The notes under the pieces are model-generated. The model made no database searches. It saw only the letters and a list, made by a program, of their open reading frames with translations, and was not told where the DNA came from. The translations under genes were made by a program, and so were the position numbers. From Alphaproteobacteria bacterium (lineage in GTDB: Bacteria > Pseudomonadota > Alphaproteobacteria > MPNO01 > VGEU01), in the NCBI GenBank assembly GCA_016869145.1, contig VGEU01000002.1:1-64000 (forward strand): 64,000 nt of DNA, read 5' to 3'. This document shows positions 25,932 through 35,848 of this stretch, one piece after another. Numbering within the stretch: the first letter of the stretch is position 1; every line of letters starts with the position of its first letter.

Positions 25932-28057
25932 CCATGCGCCTCGGCATTGACGTTGGTGGCACGTTCACCGACGTGGTCTTCCTCAAGGATGGCGAGATCT
26001 ATCGCGGGAAATCGGATACCACGCACTACGACCTGAAGCTCGGCTTCATGAACGCGACGCGCGTCGCGGTCGGCCGTGCCGGGCTCGAGCTCGAGGAGGC
26101 GCTGCGCGGCGCCGACGCCATCGTCTACTCGACGACCGTCGGCACCAACGCGCTGATCGAGCGTCGCGGAACCAAGCTCGGCCTCATCACGACCAAGGGC
26201 TTCGAGCACACGGTGCATGTCGGACGCGCCCGCAACTGGGGCGACGGCCTGCCGACGGAGAAGAAGTATGACCGCGGCCGTGCCGTGCGCCCGGTGCCGA
26301 TCCTGCCGCAAGACCGGATCGTCTCGGTCCAGGAACGGATCGACAATCTCGGCAATGTCATCATCCCGCTCCGCGACGACGATGTCCGGAGGCAAGTCCA
26401 GTATCTCGTCGATCAGGGTGTACGCGGCTTCGTCGTCGTGCTCCTCAACGCCTATGTCAATCCGATGCACGAACGGCGCATCGCCGAGCTGATCGCCGAG
26501 CAGTACCCGGATTGCTATCTCGGCCATATGCCGATCTTTCTCTCGCACGAGATCTCGCCCAAGAGCGGCGAGTATCGGCGCTCGATGACGGTGATCATCG
26601 ACGCCTATCTGCGCGACTTGACCGAGGGTCACCTCCTCCGCCTTTCCGACGACCTCCGCGATGTCGGCTACCGCCGGCCGGTCTTCGTCGCAAAGAACAC
26701 GGGCGGCCTGTCGTCCTTGTCGCGCACGCAAGCCCTCCACCTCCTCGGCTCCAGCCCGTCGGCGACCGTGATCGGCTCCGACTACATCGGCAAGGCGGTC
26801 GGCCACGCCAACGTCGTCGTCTCCGACATGGGCGGCACGAGCTTCGACGTCGGTCTCGTCGTCGAAGGACGCGATCGCGTCTACGAGTACGACCCCGTGG
26901 TCGAGCGCTACCGCGTGCAGATCCCCTATGTTGCGCACTGGTCGGTCGGCGCTGGCGGCGGATCGATCGCACGCATCGAGAACGGGGCGCTCCGCGTCGG
27001 GCCGCAGAGCGCGGGGTCCAATCCGGGTCCGGCCTGCTACAACCGCGGCGGCGAGGACGCGACGGTCACAGACAGCGACGTCATACTCGGCTATATCAAC
27101 CCGGACAATTTTCTCGGCGGCAAGCTCCGCATCGACCACGCGCTCGCCGAGCGCGCCGTGCGGACCAAGATCGCCGAGCCGCTCGGCGTGCCGCTCGAGG
27201 AAGCGGCGTGGAACATCAAGCGGCTGATCGACGGCTTCATGGGCCAGGAGATGTATCGCATCTGCGCCCTGACATCCGGCCAGGACCCGCGCGACTTCGT
27301 TCTTTTCGCCCTCGGCGGCGCGGGCCCCGTCCACGCGACCGGCTATGCCGACGGCACCGACGTCGGGCGCATCGCAACCTTCCCGTTCTCAAGCGTGTTC
27401 GGCGCCTTCTCGACGCTGACGCTCGATGTGCTCCAGACCTACGAGAAGACGCTCAACCTCAATCTCTACGCGCACCGCGACGAAAGCTACGCGGTCGACA
27501 ATATCGCGCGGTTCAACGCCGAGATCGACCGGCTGATGGCCTTCGCACGACGCGACATGACGGAGGAGGGTTTCGACATGGCGGGCGTCCAGCTCCAGGT
27601 CGAGATCCACATGTGCTACGGCCAGCAGCGCCAGACGCTCCCCATCCGCGTGCCGAAGGGCCGTCTCGAGAACGCCGCCGACGTCAAATATCTCTGCGAT
27701 ACGTTCAACGCCGCCTACGGCGAAAAATACGGCAAGGGCGCCGTCTATCCGGAGGCGGGCGTCGAGATGGTCGAGATGCGCCTCAACGCGGTCGGCCCGG
27801 CGGAGAAGTACCAACTGCGCCAGATCGCGGCCGACACCGATCCGGAGCGGTCGCGGACCGGCACGCGTAACGCATACTGGGGACCGAGCCACGGCTGGAT
27901 GATGACGCCCGTCTACGCCCGCGAATCGCTCGGTGCCGGCATACGCCTCCCCGGTCCGGTGCTTTGCGAGGCCGAGGACACGGTCATCGTCACACCGCCC
28001 GGCTGGACGTTCCGCGTCGACGACTGGAACGTCGGTTGGATCGAGCGGAACGGCTGA
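25928..28057 (+). CDS. hydantoinase/oxoprolinase family protein (HyuA; Apc-alpha-like)
   Basis: MTMRLGIDVGGTFTDVVFLKDGEIYRGKSDTTHYD...VVVSDMGGTSFDVGLV...GAGGGSIARIENGALRVGPQSAGSNPGPACYNRGGEDATVTDSDV; ATGA overlap with the gamma gene. Confidence 0.93.
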   Translation: MTMRLGIDVGGTFTDVVFLKDGEIYRGKSDTTHYDLKLGFMNATRVAVGRAGLELEEALRGADAIVYSTTVGTNALIERRGTKLGLITTKGFEHTVHVGRARNWGDGLPTEKKYDRGRAVRPVPILPQDRIVSVQERIDNLGNVIIPLRDDDVRRQVQYLVDQGVRGFVVVLLNAYVNPMHERRIAELIAEQYPDCYLGHMPIFLSHEISPKSGEYRRSMTVIIDAYLRDLTEGHLLRLSDDLRDVGYRRPVFVAKNTGGLSSLSRTQALHLLGSSPSATVIGSDYIGKAVGHANVVVSDMGGTSFDVGLVVEGRDRVYEYDPVVERYRVQIPYVAHWSVGAGGGSIARIENGALRVGPQSAGSNPGPACYNRGGEDATVTDSDVILGYINPDNFLGGKLRIDHALAERAVRTKIAEPLGVPLEEAAWNIKRLIDGFMGQEMYRICALTSGQDPRDFVLFALGGAGPVHATGYADGTDVGRIATFPFSSVFGAFSTLTLDVLQTYEKTLNLNLYAHRDESYAVDNIARFNAEIDRLMAFARRDMTEEGFDMAGVQLQVEIHMCYGQQRQTLPIRVPKGRLENAADVKYLCDTFNAAYGEKYGKGAVYPEAGVEMVEMRLNAVGPAEKYQLRQIAADTDPERSRTGTRNAYWGPSHGWMMTPVYARESLGAGIRLPGPVLCEAEDTVIVTPPGWTFRVDDWNVGWIERNG

Positions 28058-28090
28058 CGCAGCCCACGCGGCACGGAGATAGAGTGCGGC

Positions 28091-30226
28091 ATGACCACGT
28101 TGTTCGAACGCCACGCGCGCCTGTTCGAGGGCTATGTCTACGAGCGCGATGTCTACGGTCGGCGCCCGGGTTGCGATCCCGACCTGATCTGCCGCGGCCT
28201 CGAGCCGATCACGGAGATCGAGCGCCGTGGCCTATCGAAGGTCAGCGACGTCGACGTCGATCTCCTCAGCCACAAGCTCACCTCGATCGTCGAGGAGGCG
28301 CGCGATGTCTATACCGCGCTCTCGATCTCCGAGGGCGTGATCATGGGCGACATGAACTGCGGTCTGTTCACCGCGTCCGGCGATCCCGTCGCGGTCGGCA
28401 CCGGGATCTACTTCCACACGCTCCTCAACAACGCCCAGCTCAAATACATTCTCAAATACTACAAGAACGACCCCTCGGTCGGGCTCGCCGACGGCGACGT
28501 GTTCTTCTTCAATGAGGAGCTCGCGGGCGGTGTCCACAATCTCGACATGTTCACGGCGATGCCGATCTTCTGGGAGGGCGAGCTCGTCGCATGGGCCGAG
28601 GTCGGCGGACACCAGGGCGAGACGGGCTCGATCACCCCGGGCGGGTTCGCGCCGACCGCGAAGTCGCGCTACGAGGAAGGCATCCACCTGCCATGCATGC
28701 GGATCGGCCGGAACTTCGAGCTCCGCCAGGATATCCTGGATTTCATGGCAGGCTCGGTCCGCAACGGATTCGTGTTCGTGTCCGACCTCAAGTCGCGGGT
28801 CGCGAGCCTGTTCCAGTCGCGCCGCCGCTTCCTGCGCGAGATTGAGCGGCGCGGCGTCGAGGCGGTGTGCGCCGGCATGCGCCGGATTCTGATCCGCGGC
28901 GAGGAGCAGGCGCGGGCGCGGATTCGCGAGGTGAACGACGGCATCTTCCGCTCGATCCTGTTCAATGACGAGCACGGCACCTTCTTCGGGCTGAGCCGGA
29001 TCCCGGTGACGGTGATCAAGGAAGGCGACGAGATGGCGATTCTCGCGCAGGGCGTTTCGCCCCAGTGCGAGGACGGGCCGTTCAACTCGAGCTGGCATCT
29101 ATCGCGCGCGGCGACGGCGGTCTACCTGTTCTCGTATTTCTTCCGCGGTCTGCCGCCCAATGCCGGGCTGCTCGAGCCGGTCAAGTACTACATCGAGGGT
29201 CCGTCGATGCTGAACTCGATGGACGAGCTCGCCCACGGCCTCGCCAACCAGGTCTGCGCCTTCGTCACCCAGAACATGTACATGGCGGGCGCCAAGATGC
29301 TGTTCGACAGCCCGTACCGAATCGCGGTTCAGGCGCCGCATTCGCGCAACTACATGCTGCCGATCTTCGCCGGCAAGAACCGCCGCGGCTACTATGGCGC
29401 GAACTTCACCGGCACGACCAACGCGGCGGGTGGCGGCGGCCGCTACGACATGGACGGCGAGCCGGCGCTCGGCTTCTACTGGGGGCCGTGGACCGATGCG
29501 GGCGAGGTCGAGGATATCGACGAGCGCCTGCCGCACTTCATCCTCGCTCGCCATCTCGACAAGAACTTCCACGGCTATGGCCGCTATCGCGGCGGCACGC
29601 CGCTGATGGAGGTCGCGACCGTCTGCGGCGACGACGGCTGCGTGTTCTCGAGCTGGGGCTCGTGCGACAAGGTCACGTTCAATTTCGGCCTGTTCGGCGG
29701 CTATGCCGGTCCGCCGAATCCGCGCTTCATCATCCGCAACAGCGATTTCTTCGACCAGATTAAGGCGGGCAAGGACGTCAAGCTCGGCCAGTACCAGCTC
29801 CTGACAGAGAAGAACCTCAAGGGCAACTATCTCCTGTCGTCGAGCTCCAAGGACGCCGAGCCTCTGCGTGAGGGCGACATCATCGTCCACAGCGTCGGTG
29901 CCGCGGGCGGCTATGGCGATGTGCTCGAGCGCGATCCCGAGGCGGTACTCAAGGACCTGGAGGACGAGCAGATCACCGCCGACGTGGCGGCGAAGATCTA
30001 CGGCGTCGTCATCGACGCGAAGACCGGCCTGATCGATGCGGTGAAGACCGACAAGCAGCGCGCCGCGATACGCCGCGAGCGCCTGGCGAAGGGAAAGCCG
30101 TTCGATCAGTTCATCGCCAAGTGGCTGGCGCTCAAGCCGCCGGCGGAGATCCTGACCCGCTATGGCGGCTGGCCGGAGCCGCAGGTCCCCGGCTATCGCA
30201 AGCCGTTCTGGGGCCTTTACACCTAG
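28091..30226 (+). CDS. hydantoinase B/oxoprolinase family protein (Apc-beta / acetone carboxylase-like large subunit)
   Basis: 711 aa; SKVSDVDVDLLSHKLTSIVEEARDVYTALSISEGVIMGDMNCGLFTASGDPVAVGTGIYFHTLLNNAQLKYILKYY. Confidence 0.9.
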   Translation: MTTLFERHARLFEGYVYERDVYGRRPGCDPDLICRGLEPITEIERRGLSKVSDVDVDLLSHKLTSIVEEARDVYTALSISEGVIMGDMNCGLFTASGDPVAVGTGIYFHTLLNNAQLKYILKYYKNDPSVGLADGDVFFFNEELAGGVHNLDMFTAMPIFWEGELVAWAEVGGHQGETGSITPGGFAPTAKSRYEEGIHLPCMRIGRNFELRQDILDFMAGSVRNGFVFVSDLKSRVASLFQSRRRFLREIERRGVEAVCAGMRRILIRGEEQARARIREVNDGIFRSILFNDEHGTFFGLSRIPVTVIKEGDEMAILAQGVSPQCEDGPFNSSWHLSRAATAVYLFSYFFRGLPPNAGLLEPVKYYIEGPSMLNSMDELAHGLANQVCAFVTQNMYMAGAKMLFDSPYRIAVQAPHSRNYMLPIFAGKNRRGYYGANFTGTTNAAGGGGRYDMDGEPALGFYWGPWTDAGEVEDIDERLPHFILARHLDKNFHGYGRYRGGTPLMEVATVCGDDGCVFSSWGSCDKVTFNFGLFGGYAGPPNPRFIIRNSDFFDQIKAGKDVKLGQYQLLTEKNLKGNYLLSSSSKDAEPLREGDIIVHSVGAAGGYGDVLERDPEAVLKDLEDEQITADVAAKIYGVVIDAKTGLIDAVKTDKQRAAIRRERLAKGKPFDQFIAKWLALKPPAEILTRYGGWPEPQVPGYRKPFWGLYT

Positions 30227-30326
30227 GCATCGGATCGGCGGCCATGATCTCGCGCGCGACCGTGCCGAACCCGACCCGACCGTCCTCGAGACCGGGCGGC
30301 GGTCGTGCACCGACGGATTCCGCCTG

Positions 30327-31208
30327 ATGGCGGCGAAGATCGAGGCACTCCACCGCTCGCTTCGACGCGATCTCTTCGCCCCGATCGCTTTCTCGCTCGG
30401 CATCAAGCTCGAGCAGACGAGCTGGGACGAGATCACGGAGGACCCGTCCTTCGCCGCGTTCGTCCTCCAGTCGACGCGCCGGCTGTTCAAGTCCGATGCG
30501 CTGTTCACCTGGTTCGACGGTTGGCTCGAGGCCGAGGCCGCGGGACTGGCACCCAAGCGCGATGCGCAGGGCGGGGTCACGACCGCGCCCCAGGCGCCGG
30601 CGAGCCTTCCCGATGCCACAGCCTTCGTGAAGGCGACCCCGATCACGCGCGTCCTCGATCTGACCCGGCGCCTCTGCGAGGAGACCCGGAACGAGACCGC
30701 CGTCATCGGCTACCTGACCGGCCCGACGACGCTGACGACGCGGCTCGCAGGTGCGGCCGCGCGCGACCCCGAAGCGGTCCGCCGCGTCGCGTCGCTCTCG
30801 ATCGCGCTCGCCCGACAATATGGCGAGCTTGGCGTATCGGCGCTCGTCCTCGCCGAAGACGTCGCCGTCGCGAGCGCGGAGACGATCCGGCCCTATGACG
30901 CGCTGGTCAACGCCGCGGAGTATTACGGCATCCCGACCTATCTTCTCTGCCGGCACGCGATCGATGTCGCCCTGCGGGACGGCCTTCGGAAGCTCGGCTT
31001 TCGCGCGGTGGCATCACCCTCGGGTCCCGATCCGACTGTGCAGCTCATCGACGACGGCGCGCTCGGCGATCCGGCACACGCGCCCGCCTGGCTCGCGGCG
31101 CGACCGGGCGCGCGTGGATCGAGACTGTTCACGACCGGTTGGGATCTCGCGCCCGACATCTCCCCGGAAGTGGTGATGGGCTGGCGCACGGCGATCGCCG
31201 GCGCATGA
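30327..31208 (+). CDS. uroporphyrinogen decarboxylase superfamily-like protein
   Basis: 294 codons; ETRNETAVIGYLTGPTTLTTRLAG...GVSALVLAEDVAVASAETIRPYDALVNAAEYYGIPTYLLCRH...LFTTGWDLAPDISPEVVMGWRTA resembles UroD/MtaA-like TIM barrels. Confidence 0.65.
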   Translation: MAAKIEALHRSLRRDLFAPIAFSLGIKLEQTSWDEITEDPSFAAFVLQSTRRLFKSDALFTWFDGWLEAEAAGLAPKRDAQGGVTTAPQAPASLPDATAFVKATPITRVLDLTRRLCEETRNETAVIGYLTGPTTLTTRLAGAAARDPEAVRRVASLSIALARQYGELGVSALVLAEDVAVASAETIRPYDALVNAAEYYGIPTYLLCRHAIDVALRDGLRKLGFRAVASPSGPDPTVQLIDDGALGDPAHAPAWLAARPGARGSRLFTTGWDLAPDISPEVVMGWRTAIAGA

Positions 31209-31245
31209 TCGAGCGAAGAACAACCCGAAGCGCGGTGGACACGAC

Positions 31246-33216
31246 ATGTACAGCATAGACATCGACATCGGTGGAACCTTCACCGACGGATTCTTCACCG
31301 ACGGCAAGGACGTCCGCATGGAGAAGGTGCTGTCGACGCCGCACGACATCACCGAGTGCTTCATGAATTGTGTCGCCGCCGGCAGCAACGCGTTCGGCCT
31401 CGATCTCGCCGAGTTCCTGCGCCGGTCGTCGGTCGCGCGCGTCTCGACCACGGTCGGCACCAATCTGATCGTACAGCGCTCCGGACCGCGCCTCGGCCTC
31501 ATCGTCACCACGGGCCACGAACAGGATCTCTACGGCACCGGCAAGGCGCCGATGCTCGACCATTTCGTGCGTCAGGACATGGTGTTCGGCATCAGCGAAA
31601 GCGTCGACGACAAGGGCGATGTCGTCCGCCCGCTCGACACCGACGCGCTCCTCGCCGCGGTCCGCGAGCTCGTCCACGCCGGCGCGCGCATGATCGTGAT
31701 CAGCTTCCGGAACGCCTGGCGCAACGCGGCCAACGAGCATGCCGCGCGCACCGCGATCCGCGCCCGCTATCCGATCCACTATCTGAGGTCGGTGCCGCTG
31801 CAGTTGGGGACCGACATCGCCCATGTCGGCGACGACCACAGCCGCACGAACTCGGCGCTCCTCAACGCCTATATCCACAGCGAGATGGCGCGCACGCTCT
31901 ACCGCGCCGAGGACAAGATCCGGTCGGCTGGCTTCCGCAATCCCCTCCTGATCGTCCATTCGAATGGCGGCAACGCGCGCGTCGCCAAGACCATCGCCCT
32001 CAACACGCTTCATTCCGGTCCGGCGGTCGCGGCACGCGGTGCGGCGGAGCTCGCGGGCCTCCTCAAGCTCAAGAAGGTCGTCACCGCCGACATGGGCGGC
32101 ACCAGCTTCGACATGGCCGTCATCGACAGCGGCGACGTCCGCTACGAGGGCGAGCCCGAGATCGACGGCGTGCGCATCGCGGTGCCGATGATCTCCGTCG
32201 ATTCGCTCGGCGCGGGCGGCGGCTCGATCGCGCGCGCGAATGACGGGAAGCTCACCGTCGGACCCGATAGTGCCGGCTCCGCACCGGGTCCGGCGAGCTA
32301 TGCCAAGGGCGGCGTCGAGCCCACCGTGACCGATGCGAACGTCGTTCTCGGCTTCATCGACCCCAACTACTTCCTCGGTGGACGCATGACGCTCGACCGC
32401 GCGGCGGCGGAGCGCGCGATCGAGCGCCGCGTCGCGCGCCGGCTCGGCATCTCGGTGCCGGAGGCCGCCTTCGATATCCGCGCCGAGATCAACCGCGCGA
32501 TGGGCGAGGAGATGAGGCTCCGCCTGCGCGAGCAGGGTCACAAACCGTCCGGGTTCGCGATGTTCGCCTTCGGCGGCGGCGGCCCGCTGCACGGCTGCGC
32601 AATCGCCGATCACGTCGGGATTCGCCGGATCGTGGCGTTTCCGTTCGGCTCGGTCTTCAGCGCCTATGGCGGCTCGACGACGAGCGTCCAGCATCACTAT
32701 GCCAAGACGGTCAACCTCACGACCGGCGGTGTCGCGGAGATCGATGCCGTCCTCGCCGCGCTCCGCGACCAGGCCGAGCGCGACATGGTCGGCGAAGGTT
32801 TCGCGCTGTCCGACATCCACTACGCCGCGGGCGTCGAGGTGGTGGTCGGCGCCAAGCGCGCTTGGCACGACAAGAGCGGCAAGCGCGTGCGCGCGAAGGA
32901 CATCCTCGCCGGTGCCGGTCGCCGGGCGTCGATCGAGCAGATCAGGCTCACGGCCCGTTGCGACGTGCCGCACTGGAACCCCGCCGCGGTCAGGAAGCTC
33001 GCCAAGGGCCGGCCGGCTGCGAAGACGCGACGGCCGATCGGCTGGGAGCGCGGACGGGTCACCGACACGCCGATCTACGATCGCGACCGGCTGTCGCCCG
33101 GCCATGTCGTCGAAGGCCCGGCGCTGGTCGAGGGTCCGGATACGGCCTATGCTGTTGCGCCGGGTTGGCGTCTCGAGGTGGACCCGTTCGGCAGTCTCGT
33201 TATGATCCGGTCCTGA
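31246..33216 (+). CDS. hydantoinase/oxoprolinase family protein (HyuA; second, Apc-alpha-prime-like)
   Basis: MYSIDIDIGGTFTDGFFTDGKDVRMEKVLSTPHDI...VVTADMGGTSFDMAVIDSGDVRYEG...GAGGGSIARANDGKLTVGPDSAGSAPGPASYAKGG. Confidence 0.92.
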   Translation: MYSIDIDIGGTFTDGFFTDGKDVRMEKVLSTPHDITECFMNCVAAGSNAFGLDLAEFLRRSSVARVSTTVGTNLIVQRSGPRLGLIVTTGHEQDLYGTGKAPMLDHFVRQDMVFGISESVDDKGDVVRPLDTDALLAAVRELVHAGARMIVISFRNAWRNAANEHAARTAIRARYPIHYLRSVPLQLGTDIAHVGDDHSRTNSALLNAYIHSEMARTLYRAEDKIRSAGFRNPLLIVHSNGGNARVAKTIALNTLHSGPAVAARGAAELAGLLKLKKVVTADMGGTSFDMAVIDSGDVRYEGEPEIDGVRIAVPMISVDSLGAGGGSIARANDGKLTVGPDSAGSAPGPASYAKGGVEPTVTDANVVLGFIDPNYFLGGRMTLDRAAAERAIERRVARRLGISVPEAAFDIRAEINRAMGEEMRLRLREQGHKPSGFAMFAFGGGGPLHGCAIADHVGIRRIVAFPFGSVFSAYGGSTTSVQHHYAKTVNLTTGGVAEIDAVLAALRDQAERDMVGEGFALSDIHYAAGVEVVVGAKRAWHDKSGKRVRAKDILAGAGRRASIEQIRLTARCDVPHWNPAAVRKLAKGRPAAKTRRPIGWERGRVTDTPIYDRDRLSPGHVVEGPALVEGPDTAYAVAPGWRLEVDPFGSLVMIRS

Positions 33217-33231
33217 ATGATCCGGTCCTGA
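33202..33231. repeat. perfect tandem duplication of a 15-mer across a stop codon
   Basis: ATGATCCGGTCCTGA ATGATCCGGTCCTGA. Confidence 0.9.
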
Positions 33232-33386
33232 CGGGGGCGATCGGCAACGGGGGCCGACATGGCCGCGGTCCTGGACGGAATGCGCGCCGCCCGCATGAAG
33301 CCGACCGGACCGTAGACCGCTGTCGCGGCCGCCCGTCCTGATGTAGGGTCGCGCACGCACGCGACTGGTTGCAAATGGAGGCCCGC

Positions 33387-34565
33387 ATGGCGGGAGCGTT
33401 GCAAGGCATCACCGTCATCGAGCTCACCACGATGATCACCGGCCCCTTGTGCGGGCAGATGCTCGGCGACCTCGGCGCCAATGTCATCAAGCTCGAGAAC
33501 CCCAAGGGCGGCGATCCGTTCCGCAATTTCCGCGGCGGGCTCTACAGCCCCCACTATTGCGCCTACAACCGCAACAAGCGGAGCATCACCGTCGATCTCC
33601 GCTCCGAGGCCGGCAAGAAGATCGCGCTCGAGCTGATCGATCGTGCGGACGTGGTGCTCGAGAATTTCCGGCCGGGCGTGATGGATCGGCTCGGTCTCGG
33701 GCTGAAGACGCTGCGGGCGCGCAATCCGCGGCTGATCTACGCCTCGATCACCGGGTTCGGAAAGGACGGCCCCTACAAGGATCGGCCCGCCTATGACGCG
33801 GTCGCGCAGGCGATCGCCGGCACCTCGAGCCTGTTCGTCGATCCCGAGCGTCCGCAGCTCACTGGCCCGACGATTAGCGACAACCTCACCGGCATCTTCG
33901 CCTGCCATGGAATCATGGGCGCCTTGTTCGAGCGCGAGCGGACCGGCGTAGCGCGGACGATCGAGGTCAACATGCTCGAATCGACCGTCGCGCTGTCGCC
34001 CGACCCGTTCGCGAATCTCACCCAGCTCTCCATTCCGCAGCATCCGCTGAGCCGCGTCTCTGCGTCGCAGTCCTATGCGCTCCTTTGCGCCGACGGCAAG
34101 CTTCTCGCGATCCATCTTTCGTCGCAGGAGAAATTCTGGGAAGGCGTGACAACGGCCTTCGATCGGATGGATCTGCGCCAGGATCCGCGCTTCGCCACGC
34201 GCATGTCGCGCATCGAGCACTATGTCGCGCTCGGCGATGAGTTCCGCAAGACCGCGCCGCGTCGCCCGCGGCTCGAGTGGATGCAGCGGCTCGAGGCGAA
34301 CGACGTGCCGTTCGCGCCGATCAACACGCTCCCAGAGGTGATGGAGGATCCGCAGGTCCGCCACCTCGGCACCTTCTTCGACTACACCCACCCGACCGAG
34401 GGCTCGATCCGCGCGATCCGTCGGCCGGTCTGGATCGACGGCTCGCGCGACGACCAGCCGCTGATCCCGCCGCCGACGCTTGGCGAGAACACCGATCAGA
34501 TACTGGCCGAACTCGGCTATAGTGCCGATCGGATCAAGACGCTCCGCGACGGCGAAATCGTGTGA
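33387..34565 (+). CDS. CoA-transferase, CaiB/BaiF (class III) family
   Basis: GITVIELTTMITGPLCGQMLGDLGANVIKLENPKGGDPFR...YNRNKRSITVDLRSEAGKK...ADVVLENFRPGVMDRLGL. Confidence 0.93.
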   Translation: MAGALQGITVIELTTMITGPLCGQMLGDLGANVIKLENPKGGDPFRNFRGGLYSPHYCAYNRNKRSITVDLRSEAGKKIALELIDRADVVLENFRPGVMDRLGLGLKTLRARNPRLIYASITGFGKDGPYKDRPAYDAVAQAIAGTSSLFVDPERPQLTGPTISDNLTGIFACHGIMGALFERERTGVARTIEVNMLESTVALSPDPFANLTQLSIPQHPLSRVSASQSYALLCADGKLLAIHLSSQEKFWEGVTTAFDRMDLRQDPRFATRMSRIEHYVALGDEFRKTAPRRPRLEWMQRLEANDVPFAPINTLPEVMEDPQVRHLGTFFDYTHPTEGSIRAIRRPVWIDGSRDDQPLIPPPTLGENTDQILAELGYSADRIKTLRDGEIV

Positions 34566-34587
34566 GCGGCGAAACCGGGGAGATGTC

Positions 34588-35820
34588 ATGAAAGGGGCGC
34601 GTCGTTTTCGAGAACAGAAATGGCTCCTCGATTCGGTGATCTCGACCGTCGGGCTCGACTGGGACCAGCTCCGCATGGCCGTGACGGTCGCGCCGTCGGG
34701 GTTCGAAGGCGCCGGCGACTGGGCAGTGATCGCGGCCACGGTGAAGCGATTTGACGAGATCACGCCCGGCTTCCACGTCGGCGGCGACCGTCGTCTCGTT
34801 CGTGCCCAGGAGGCCGATGCCCGCGGCGACCGGACGAGCGCGCGCGAGTCCTACCTGATCGCGGCCATTTATTACGGCATCGCGCAGTGGCCGATCGACG
34901 AGGACAGCGCGCTCAACACGGAGCTCAACGCGAAGAAGATCGCGGCGTTCACAAAATACGCGTCGATGGCCCATCACCGGATCGAGCGGGTCGAGATGCC
35001 GATGGGCCGCCACACGATCCCGGGCTGGCTCCACATCCCGGTCGGCGCCACGGCGCCTTTTCCCGTCGTCATCATGTTGCCCGGCATGGACACCTTCAAG
35101 GAGAAGCTCGTCTGGGGCTATGGCGACAAGATCCTGGAACGCGGCATGGCCGCGCTCGCGATCGACGGGCCGGGCCAGTCGGAGGCGCTCGTCAACGGGC
35201 TCAAGGTGACGGCGGACAACTACGCCGACACCGCGCTCGCCTGCATGAAGTTCATCGAGTCGCGGAAGGATCTCGACGCCGATCGCGTCGGCATTTTCGG
35301 GCGCAGCTTCGGGTCCTATTTCGGGACCGTCATGGGCAACGCGCTCGGCGGCAAGCTCCGCGGCGTCGCGGTCGGCCTGCCGTGCCATGAGCCCGGCTGC
35401 CACACGATCTTCGAGCAGGCCTCGCCGACCTTCAAGAACCGCTTCATGTATATGGCGGGCTACGATGACGAAGCGGCGTTCGATCGCTTCATCAAGGATT
35501 TCGATCTCAGGAAGCGCGTCGGCAACCTGACCTGTCCCTATCTCGTGCTAGGCGGCGAGCTCGACGAGCTGTCGCCGATCCGCCACACCTATGATCTCGT
35601 CTCCCACGTCCCGGGGCCGACCGAGCTCGTGATCTACCAGAACGAGCGCCATGCGCCGGGCCGCAGCCCCGCCTCGCAGTTCGGGCCGCACTGGTACACG
35701 ACGATGGCGGACTGGCTCGGCACGCGGGTGCGCGACCGCAAGGCGCCGACCGCGAACCGCTTCATGTACGTCACCGCGTCGGGCAAGGTCGAGGACCGGC
35801 CCTTTCCGACGCGGCGCTAG
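34588..35820 (+). CDS. alpha/beta hydrolase, 2,6-dihydroxypseudooxynicotine hydrolase / FrsA-like
   Basis: HHRIERVEMPMGRHTIPGWLHIPVGATAPFPVVIMLPGMDTFKEKLVWGYGDKILERGMAALAIDGPGQSEA...RVGIFGRSFGSYFGTVMG. Confidence 0.82.
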   Translation: MKGARRFREQKWLLDSVISTVGLDWDQLRMAVTVAPSGFEGAGDWAVIAATVKRFDEITPGFHVGGDRRLVRAQEADARGDRTSARESYLIAAIYYGIAQWPIDEDSALNTELNAKKIAAFTKYASMAHHRIERVEMPMGRHTIPGWLHIPVGATAPFPVVIMLPGMDTFKEKLVWGYGDKILERGMAALAIDGPGQSEALVNGLKVTADNYADTALACMKFIESRKDLDADRVGIFGRSFGSYFGTVMGNALGGKLRGVAVGLPCHEPGCHTIFEQASPTFKNRFMYMAGYDDEAAFDRFIKDFDLRKRVGNLTCPYLVLGGELDELSPIRHTYDLVSHVPGPTELVIYQNERHAPGRSPASQFGPHWYTTMADWLGTRVRDRKAPTANRFMYVTASGKVEDRPFPTRR

Positions 35821-35848
35821 AACGGTCGCCAGAACCCAAGGACTCGCG

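Noticed and set aside
31129-33360. 743-aa minus-strand ORF
   Set aside because: Shadow ORF of the HyuA gene 31246-33216, caused by high-GC codon bias; no domain-like sequence.
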